A stretch of 64,000 nt of DNA from Pantoea allii (GTDB lineage: Bacteria > Pseudomonadota > Gammaproteobacteria > Enterobacterales > Enterobacteriaceae): assembly GCF_002307475.1 (NCBI RefSeq), contig NZ_NTMH01000036.1, positions 247,780-311,779 on the forward strand, written 5' to 3'. Below the pieces are notes generated by a model. That model did no database searches. It was not told where the DNA came from and was given only the letters and a program-made list of their open reading frames with translations. Positions 16,332 through 26,300 of this stretch are shown here, one piece after another. The position numbers and the translations under genes were made by a program. Numbering within the stretch: position 1 is the stretch's first letter; each line of letters starts with the position of its first letter.

Positions 16332-16990
16332 AAGCATGTCTGTATAATGAGGAGTTTCTGAGTTAGTGCTGAATCTACGTAATGTTGAACTTTTAACAAC
16401 GATTCCGCTTTGGCATTATTCCGCATTCCGTGAAAGAGTACATTAAAAATATCACAGATCGCTCGATTCGGGTGGTTGAGACAATAATTTCCCTTGTATT
16501 TAGCCAATTTGTGTTAATGCAAGTCTACTCTTTTTACACTTTCCTTTTTACAATTTTTGCAGGAGCATACAAACTCGATTTTTTTAAAAGACTAAAGCTA
16601 GTCCATTTCCCCGTAAAGCATAGAGGCAAAATGATTGATTAGCGCGTCCGATATAATGCTGAGTGAGTTGATATTCCTCGCGTGGAAGCCCCCATCCACC
16701 GTAATATTATGCCTTGAATTACTTTATTCATTACTCATGCCTTCTAAATAAAAACCCTTAAATTATAACCACTTAACTCCTTATTTGATGATATTCCTAC
16801 AAAAGCCAACCTCAACTCACCAAGTTGTTAAGCACTCTAGAGCGTAAGCAGTATTCATTAAGTATTTAGTCACCTTCATCAAGAAACCCGTAGCCTAAGC
16901 TTCAGAAAAAAATCATAAGATGGCTTAAGGCCTCATCCATTCAATAAAAATCGACAGCACCCATATTAATAAAACCCACTAATGAAAAAA
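16332..16990. other. AT-rich gene-poor stretch downstream of cdiI
   Basis: About 660 bp clearly richer in A+T than the flanks. A 70-codon plus-strand frame (16430-16642, GTG start, no ribosome site) and a 40-codon minus-strand frame without a start (16584-16706) are present but neither is called. In other cdi loci this position often carries orphan toxin/immunity fragments, and these may be worn remnants; nothing intact is visible. Confidence 0.45.
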
Positions 16991-17323
16991 TCAACCAACA
17001 TGGTGAGTGATCAGATCAACATTGTACTCTTTTAATGCTGCCTGAAATTTAGATAAAAAATCATCAACTTCTTTCGGTGGTAAAAACTTAAAAAAAACCT
17101 GAATACAGAATTTACTTTTCCCACATGCAGCGGGGAATAACTCTATCATTTGCCCACTAAGAATGAAGTTTAAATAAGCATTTACTTTATCTTGAAGCAA
17201 AAGTAAATGCTCATTAACATCATCCCCCCATGATAAATGATCTGTAATACCCAAAAGTACAAGCTCATCATCTTCATTCGATGTGTTGATAAAGTCGATC
17301 TTATTTATTTCTTCAATTGACAT
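16991..17323 (-). CDS. cdiI: CdiI-type immunity protein (DUF6572-like)
   Basis: A 110-residue acidic protein 2 bp after the cdiA stop, the standard place for the immunity gene that neutralises the cognate CdiA-CT toxin. It begins MSIEEINKIDFINTSNEDDE and has the pattern VLLGITDHLSWGDDVNEHLL then LLQDKVNAYLNFILSGQM, which resembles proteins named DUF6572 that occur as immunity partners. It contains no signal peptide or membrane segment, so it acts in the cytoplasm. Base composition is low in GC like the toxin tip, in keeping with exchange of toxin and immunity as a unit. Confidence 0.8.
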   Translation of the reverse strand: MSIEEINKIDFINTSNEDDELVLLGITDHLSWGDDVNEHLLLLQDKVNAYLNFILSGQMIELFPAACGKSKFCIQVFFKFLPPKEVDDFLSKFQAALKEYNVDLITHHVG

Positions 17324-17325
17324 AG

Positions 17326-20300
17326 CTACTCCCGTTTACTTTCTGGCCTAATAATTATCACCTGAGTTGGAGGGATTTTAGTGCCTCCCTCAAAGCCGGG
17401 TTTGCCTGCCCCCACTATAATGCCACCATTTTTCTCTAGGTCAGGATAACCGATCTTTTGATTCTGTGTTAATGGTGCAGTTGATGAAGATTTACATTCG
17501 ATGCAAGAAAGCCCACCATTCCCATCCCTCGTCATAATATCAACCCTGACGTTTGTGCCACTGCCTGTTTTGATTGTAATCTCACGTGCCGATTCTCGTT
17601 GTCCCTTTGAGTATTTATTATACATTTCATCTTCGAATGATTTGCCCTGCTCATAATTATTACGTATTTGATTAGATGCGTTGGGTGATTCAACTGATGC
17701 TTTCGTCTTTCCGTCAAAGACATAATACCCACCACTATTGCTATAAATAGTATTCCCATTTGAATCTGACTTACCAGTACTTGTGTAAACTCCGCCTTTC
17801 GGTCCGACAATTTGACCAGACGAAGTAGGACTGTAGCCTGCAGGCAAACTATCGGTTTTTATGGGAACTGCTACTCCAAAAGCATAAGTAAGAGGATGTC
17901 CCTGCTCGTCTCGTTTAGGCTCAAGCCCCGGGGTAAGAGTGAAAACATGAATTGGCCTATCACCCATTTCTTTTTCATGTTCTTCATTCTTATCCCCGAA
18001 TAAATAGCTATCAATTGATCCAAGAGCGTTATTCTCAGCCGCATTTTTCCCCGCCTGAGCGCCCGCTATTGCTCCTGATGCACTGCCGTTTGCCAGACCG
18101 CCAGCAAGCCCCGCGGCCAGCGTTCCGAGTGCGCTGATAGTTTGCTTCTGCTCTTCACTCAAATCTTTCCGCGCGATACCCGGATACATCTCCTGAGCTA
18201 TAAATTCGCCCAGCGCTGCCCCACTGGCACCGGACAGCGCGCTATTGCCTTGAGCCTGTGCAATGACGGCGCCCACAACCGCATGCGCCATCAGATTTGC
18301 TGCGGTATTCACCACTTCCTTGCCGTCAGGGCCTGTTGTGGTGGTATTTTTGTGGATCAGTTCGGCGAGGTAAGGGGCGGATGCGCCAGCCAGTGCCGCT
18401 TTAAAATCTCCGCCAGCCAGTCCCTGCACTGCTGCGGTGGCCGCCTGAATCCCCTGCTGTAATGAACTTCCGGTACCTGAGTCAGCGATTGCTTTTTTGT
18501 ACTTAGGTGTCGCTTTAAGGCTCTCAATATAGGCATTACGTACTTTTTCAGACGCGCCTTCAGGTGCGGGGCCTTTTACCTTCTGGGCTTCCTTCAGCGC
18601 ACCAATCTCGCCCTGTGTACGAGCAATATCCGCCACCTGGCTGCCAATCTCGCCAATCATCTGCGCGGTTTGCAGTCGCTGCTGTTCTTTCTCTTTGTTA
18701 AAGATCGGGCTGATGCTGTCGTTGGCATGTGCCGTGTCACGACTCAGCGTGGCGGTATCCTGCTTCTGGTTAGCCTGATCGCGCACCACTATCGTACCGT
18801 TAGCCACAGCTGACTGGGTAGTCCCTTCAGCATGGCCTTTATCGCCTGCACCTGCCAGCATGGTGTTTGCCATATTACCGGCAAACTGACCGCCCAAGCT
18901 GGCACCTGAACTCATGCCTATACCCTGGTGCTCGGTTTTGTAGTCGGCCTCGTTACGCAGATCGGTAAAGCCCAGTGTACCGGTATCCAGACGGTTTTTA
19001 TCCGCATCGGCCTGACTGGCGATGACCGCACCGTTAAGCTGTGTATGGTTGCCCACCGTGACATCAAAGCCGCCATTGCCAGCATAAAGACCGCTTTGCT
19101 CCTTCACGCTGTCGAAATTGCTGTGCATCTTGTCCTGGCTGGCGTTGATATACCCGGACCCGGTCATGGAGCCAAAGGTAAAGCTGCCGCCTGCACCAAA
19201 ACTGGACTGCTTCGAGTCGTATTTGTCGCTATCCTGCAGGCTGGTAATGGTCAGATCGCGGCCCACATCCGCCTTCACGCTGTTGCCATTGACCTGAGCG
19301 CCACTCAATGTGGTATCGCGACCGCTGCTGATGGCAACCTTGCCGCCGCTGTCCAGGGTCGTTTCGCTCCAGACCGTGCCGTTGCCTTTCTCATTGCCCT
19401 TAGCACCATTGACGCTGGCAAAAACGCTTAATCCCGCACTGCCTGCCCCAACGCCGAAGCTGACACCAATGCCGCCCCCGCTGCTGCTGTTTTTACCTGT
19501 GGTTTGCTGGGTGTTTGCCGCACCGGTTAGGGTGATGTCGTTTGCCGCCTGTAACGTCGTATCGCCGCCTGCTTTCAGCTGACTACCAGAAATCACCAGA
19601 TTGCCGCTATCTGGCCCCTGGCCTTTGCCCGTGGCATTGATACTCAGATTACGGCCTGCATTGATCGTTGAGCCGTTAACCGTGTCTGACTGCTGATGCT
19701 GCTCCGATTTCGACTGCTGGGTAGAAAGTGAAATACTGATGCCGATGCCGTTATTAGGATCACCCTGTACCTGAGCAAGCTGACTGGCCTGATTCGCCTG
19801 CACGCCAGACAAGACCGCCTTGGTTGCCTGAAGCGCGGCCAAACGACCATCGCTCTGCTGTTTGGCTGACTGCGCCGCAGCGACTGCACTGTTCACGGCT
19901 TCCGCTACCGCACCAGACAGCGCCAGCGTTAAACCACTGGTACGTTGCTCTGTTCTTTCATCGTGAGTACGCAGATCGTGTCCTGGTGTAACAGTAACGC
20001 TATCACCCTGGAGCGCCATATTACCGCCCGCCACCAAATCGGCACCGTTAACCTGCAACTGCTTGCCAGCGGTAATTGAAACATTCCCTTTAGTGCTGCC
20101 GACGGTACTGATGCTCTGGCTTTGCGTTGTCCCTTTATCGCGCATCTCCTGCAGTGATTTACTGCTACCGATGCTGATACCAATGCCGCCCGTTCCCATC
20201 AGGCCGCTCTTTTTCGTTTCCGAAAAACGCCAGGTGGAATCGGTATTAGTTGCGGCAGCAATATCGACATTGTTACCGGCATCCAGTACCACATTGGCAT

Positions 20301-23300
20301 CACCAACGACCTGAGAACCTTTTACCAGCAGGTCATTACCTGCTTTAACGGAGACATTGTTGCCGCTCAGCAAGGTGCCTTTTTCATTCGTCGCACTGTC
20401 TTCCTGAATGGTGTGCGTGGTCTTTTTACTCAGGAAGCCTTTTTTAGTTTTGGTTTCTTCTTTGTAGTAATAATCGCTTTCGGTCGCGGTATTCAGGTTA
20501 ACGTCGCGCCCGGCCTGGAGGGCGATATCCTGCTTTGCCGTCACATCGGTTGCTTCGGTATTGATATCGCGACCGGCTGCCAGAGAGGTACTGCCGCCGC
20601 TGGCGATCTCGGTGCCCTGCTGACGCACGGTTTCACTGATAACAGTTTTCTTGTCGCTTCTCTCGCTGTAACCGGAACCGGTGGCTTCGGCATTCAGGTT
20701 GATATCACGGCCCGCTTTCAGCGCGGCGTTGCCGGTAGCGGCGATGGCGGCGGCCTGACTGTTGATATCCTGACCCGCAGCCAGGCTGAGATTACCGCCG
20801 CTGCTGACAGAGGTGCGATCCAGACTGGTGGAATGGGATTCTTGGTTACCGCGCCTATTGCTCTGGCTATTAACAGCACTATTAAGATTGAGATCGTTGC
20901 CTGCTGCCAGCAGAGCGTCATTTGCAACATTAAGATTACTGGCCGTCACATTCAAATCATGGCCTGACTGAATTGCCAGATTATGACCCGCTGAAATCTG
21001 GCTGGCCGTGTTGGTAACGTTTTGATTACCACTATTCTGGTAGTCAAAGGCTGATGTAACTTGCTCCCCTTTAATGGCAATATCGTGCCAGGCATTGACT
21101 AGCAGATCACCACCAGCGTTGAGATTGGCACCTATAATATTAATATCGTGACCAGATTTAAGACTAAGGCTATCCAGCGATGCGATAGTTGCGGAAGGAC
21201 CAATGAAAGTCTGGCTTGCTGAAGTGATATTTTTCTTATCGCCAGGAATATTGGATTGCCATAACGTTGTCGACGTCGTGTTATTGATATCGCCATTTAT
21301 ACTCTCAAGTGAGACCTTTTTTCCACTGATATTCGAACTGACGTTGTTAATATTATTTATCGCTGTTAGTTGTAAGTTTTCACCAGCATAAAGCATGCCG
21401 GCATTGAGATTATTTATACTATTCTGGCTGTTAACACTCAGATTATTTTTAGCAGTGATAGTGCTGCCACTATTAGTAATATCACCGCCGGAAAGCGCCA
21501 CATTGTTACCTGCAATCACGCTGCCGTCATGCATTTCCACATCTTTGGATGATAAATAGACTTTCGGCACCATTACCGTCTCGCCATTTATCGTCGTGGC
21601 TTCCCACCAGACCATACTTTTATCAAGCGAGGCTACCTGCTGCGCAGACAATGACACACCAAACTGTAATCCCAACGCACGCTGAGCAGATGCCGCGTTA
21701 TCCATTAAATAGCGCATCTGATCCAGTTCGGAACCAATGCCATTCAGATAACGGCTGCCGGTCTGGTTCAACACCACATTACTGACATAGCGCGTATCAA
21801 AGGCCGCATCACCAAGGAAACGGTAATCATAGTTTGGCTTGAGGCTCAGCCGATCAAGCAGATAAGACGACCCCAGGAACGTGGTTTTATCGGTATAAAG
21901 CTGACGGCTTTCCTGCGGTGCCTGTCCCGGTTGTCTGCCAAGCAGCGCGTTAAGATCGCCAAACAGGCTGTTATCCAGTTGTCCCAGACCGTTAAGTTTC
22001 GGATTGAGAGTGATTAAATAGGGACTTTTACTGTTACCAAAAACAAAATAGCCATTATCGCCAGACGGAATCGGATAGGCGCTGGTGTCCACACTGGCTG
22101 GCTTATAACTGCGCAGATTTGCTGTGCTGACTGAAGGATCGGAAATCAGTCTACCTGACTGACTTAAATCGGCACGACCAAAGCTATCCGATGCATGAGT
22201 AACAAGTGAGGCCTTATCAGGTGCGCTGCTATCCAGTGAACTATTACCATTGACCTGCTGCAAGGCGCCCTGAAGCTGATCGCGCCACTGCGGCGAATTT
22301 ACCGCGACCTTATCGGTTCCACCGATCTGCTGACGCTGTTGCGTGCCGACCCCGCTTAATGCAGACAAACCTTGCAGATGAGGTGCCGATAATGTGTTGC
22401 CAGTTCTGCCTGCGTTTGGTGTTAAGGCTGTATTACTAATATTACCGCTAAAATTTGCGGATATATTACCTCCAGCCTGAATAACTGAACGTAAAGCCTC
22501 ACCGCTCAAGGTAGTTTCTTGTTCAGGTGCTGAAGAAAGATTATAAACAACTTTACTGATTTCGGATCCACTCATACACCCACAATATGAAGAATATTTG
22601 GGAAGCGCCTCAGAGCCAATAGGACCATTATATTTATAAGTGAGATATGTTTTTTGTACTCCATTAAACCACGATTGATTATTTAATGTATTTCCACTCA
22701 GTGTAATAGCGCCATTAGCCAGAATGAAGCTTGCTAAGTTATTAGCCTGACCAGCAAAAACATCCAAATTATTGCCCGAGGAAATTCTTGCAATACCACC
22801 GTCTGCATTAGCTGTTAAAGTAGTAGTTTCAGTTAGAAATCGTTTCACTGCCCCCTTAAGATTAGGTGCGGAATAGATATATGTGGTTTCAGAACCATTA
22901 CCTTTACCTTCGCTTCCACCATGACGTATTGTCTTAGTGTAATAACCAATTTCGTCAGTTGGGAGCTGTCCGAGGTAATAAGAAAAAGATGCTTGTCCAA
23001 CTTCCTTGGGTAATCCTGATGTTTTTTGTGTACTTTGATCAACTCTTAAGCCATCACGTTGGTTAAGAAGGTTACCCGTTCGGATTGTAATATCCCCACC
23101 CTGCGTCTCAATCGTCCCAGAGGTGTTGATCACTTCCCCGTTGGCATTGCCCGCGCCATCGCGCTGCATCCACAGGCTGTTGCCCGCCAGAATATCGCCG
23201 CGCTGGTTACGGATGCTGTTGGCAAATAAATAGAGATTCTGCCCGGCGTAAAGCAGTGCCGTGTTGACCAGGCTGCCTGGCGTGCTGATGGTCAGGTTAC

Positions 23301-26300
23301 CGAGCGTGCCGGTAAAACCGTCCAGGGTGACATCGCTGCGGCTGTTCAGGGTGACGTTGCCGCCGCCCTGCAGCGTGCCAGCGCCGTTCATGGCAATACG
23401 GTTGCCTGTCAGGCTGCTGTCAGCGCCGCCGGTGGTGATCTGGCCGTTGTTGGTGAGGTCGCCGCCCGCATTGAGCGTCACGCCCTGGCCCTGCATTGTA
23501 CTCTGGTTTTCCAGCGAGCCGTTGCTGTTAAGCGTCAGCCGGTTGCCTGCCGCCAGCGTGTTATGACTGACGAAGCTGTTCGCCAGATTCAGCACCGCAT
23601 CGCCCAGCGCCACAACCTGACCGAACTGATCAAAACCGTTACTCACCAGCGTCAAACCACCGCCGCTGAACAGCCCTCCCGAACCGGCCAGGTTAACCTG
23701 TGCGGCATTCACATTCAGTTGTCCGGTGCCAAGTACGGTGCCGCTGTTACTGAGGTTCTGATAGTTAACGGCCAGGTTGCCGCCCTGCGCCATGCCCTGG
23801 TTCTGGAAATAGGTGCCGTTCAGGGTGCCCTGTTGATCGGCAAGTAGCGTGCCGTTATTGGTTAAACCGGACGCATTCAGTGTGAGCTGTCCGGCCTGCA
23901 GCCAGCCATTATTCACCAGTTGCGGTGTGGTAAAGGTCAGCGCGCCGCCAGCCAGTAATCTGCCGTTGTTGGTCGCAGAGTTGGTGGCATTTACGGTGCC
24001 GCTGGCCCCCTGAATGAGACCATAGTTATAGAGATCCGGCGTGGTCAGCGTTAGCGCGTTCTGAGAAACAAGGGTGCCATTTGCGGCGTTGGTGAGATGC
24101 CCGGCGGCGCTGAGCAGCAGGTTATTGTCACCCTGCAGGCGGCCCGCGTTATCTAACACACCGGTGTTAATCTGAAGATCGCTCCCCTGAATACGGCCCA
24201 GATTATTCAGCGATGCCGACTGCAGGCTGATTTTTCCGGCACTGAGCAGGTTCTTATCCTGCTGCTGTGTCAGCGCGCCGTTGAGTTGCACGGTAAGGCT
24301 GTCCGCGCCGGTAATTTCCCCGTTATTGTTTAGCGTGTCGCCTTTCAGGGTGAGGTTTTTAGCCACCCATTGACCCTGATTCGCCAGCGTCAGCGCCTGT
24401 AAGGCTGCTGTGCCGTTGGCAGAGATCTTGCTGCCTGCGGCGGCATCCAGCCTGTCGCTCAGGGTAAGTTGCAGGCCATCGGCACTTTGAATCGCTCCAC
24501 CGTTGGCCAGTTTTGCCGCATTCAGCAGGATCTGTTGCCCCTGCCACGATCCGTTGTTGGTGACGTTATCGGCTGTAATCGTTAACGCGCCCTGCGTGAG
24601 AAGCTGTCCTCCCGCGTTATTCACAAGTTCACGCGTCGGCGCGCTCTGCGCCAGCAGCATTCTGAAACGCTGGGGGGCCGGTCCAAGCGTCAGGGATTTC
24701 AGACCGATAAGGTTGCCCTGGTTGGTCACTCTGGCGGGAGTAACCGACAGCGTATCGCCCTGAATGGCGCCGCTGTTGTTCAGCGAACCGCCGCTAAGCG
24801 TCATGGCTTTTTCGGCGAGGACAGAGCCGGTATTCACCAGATGTTGCGCACTGAGTTGCGCACTGCCCTGACTGAGGAGTGATCCCCCGTTATTAAGATC
24901 GTTGTCAATCGCGGCGGTAAGATCGCCGGTGCTCAGCAGCGATCCCTGGTTTTGCCAGCTGCCGGCAGTGATCTGGGCATTACCGCCCTGCAAGGTGCCG
25001 GCCGTGCTTAATGTTGCCGCGCCCAGCAGCAGATCGCCACCACTTAACGCTCTGCCTGCTGAAGACTGGCTGAGATCGCCGGTGCTGAGTGCATCCAGGG
25101 AGATGGTGCCCTGCCACAGGCCGCTGTTGCTGAGCGACCCGGCACGCAGCGTCAGGCCGCTTGCCATGATTTTGCCGCTGTTAAGCAGGCTACCGGCATT
25201 CAGGCTGGCGTTACCGCCCGTAATCAGGTTGCCGCTGTTATCCAGCAGCCCGGTGGTTTGCCCGTCCAGTGTGCCGGTGCCGTTAACAGTGCCGGTGTTT
25301 TTTAAGGTACCGAAGCGGTAACTGAGCTGGCTACCCTGCCAGGTTCCTGCGTTGCGAGCGTCCGTACCCTGCAACGTCAGCACGCCACCGGTAATCAGTT
25401 GGCCGCCCGCAAGGTTATCCAGCTGACGGAACCCTGCCGTCAGCGCATTATCGCCCTGTAACAGCCCCTGGTTTTGTAATGTATCGCCCGTTATCTGTAA
25501 TTGCTGCCCTGCAACGATACCGGCATTAGTCAGTGACTGCGCCTGTACCTGCGCCAGCTGACGCGCCAGCAGCTTGCCGTTTACGCCATTATTCAGCGTG
25601 CCGGTCAGCGCGGTATTCAACGCGTCCGCATTCACCTGGCCGTTGTTCGTAAAATCACCGCCGTTGACGCTGAAGGTGCCAGCCACCTGTAACAACCCAT
25701 CATTCACCAACTGGACAGGTGCCAGGCTCAGTCCGCTGCCGCTGACAAGCCGACCATTCGCCAGGTTAGCCATCTGATCACTGGTGATAGCCAGAGCACT
25801 GTTGCCCTGTAGCAGGCCAGCATTACTGAGCAGCGGTGCCTGAACCGTTAACTGATCGGCAGCAAGCGTGCCCGCATTGGTTACTTTGCCAGCCTGCAGG
25901 TTCATTGCCTGCTGGGCTGTCAGGGTGCCACCGTTGTTAAGCTCCCCGGCCACAGAGGCGGTGATATTTTTTGTGGCCTGTGCACTACCGCTGTTTTGCC
26001 AGCGTTGGGCAGTGACAGCAAGATTATCGCCCTGCAACTGTCCCTGGTTATCCAGAGAGGATGCCGTAATGTCAGCACGACCCGCCGTCTGCAACTGTCC
26101 TGCGGTCTGATTGCTCAGGCTGCTGCCCTTCAGGCTCAGCGCCGTGTCGCCCTGAATCAGGCCGCTGTTGATCAAATCCCCCTGGAAGGCCAGCACTTTT
26201 GCCACCAGCCAGCCGCTGTTATCGGTTGTGTCACCCTGCAGCGTGACGCTTTGCTGACCCAGTATCTTTCCGCTGTTGGTGAGGGTTTTCGCCTTCAGCG

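Noticed and set aside
16430..16642. 70-codon plus-strand ORF downstream of the LysR gene
   Set aside because: GTG start with no ribosome site, AT-rich low-complexity product and no recognised family; likely chance.
16584..16706. 40-codon minus-strand open frame with protein-like composition (YYGGWGLPREEYQL) below cdiI
   Set aside because: No start codon; it could be a worn orphan toxin fragment, but the length is within chance for this stretch.
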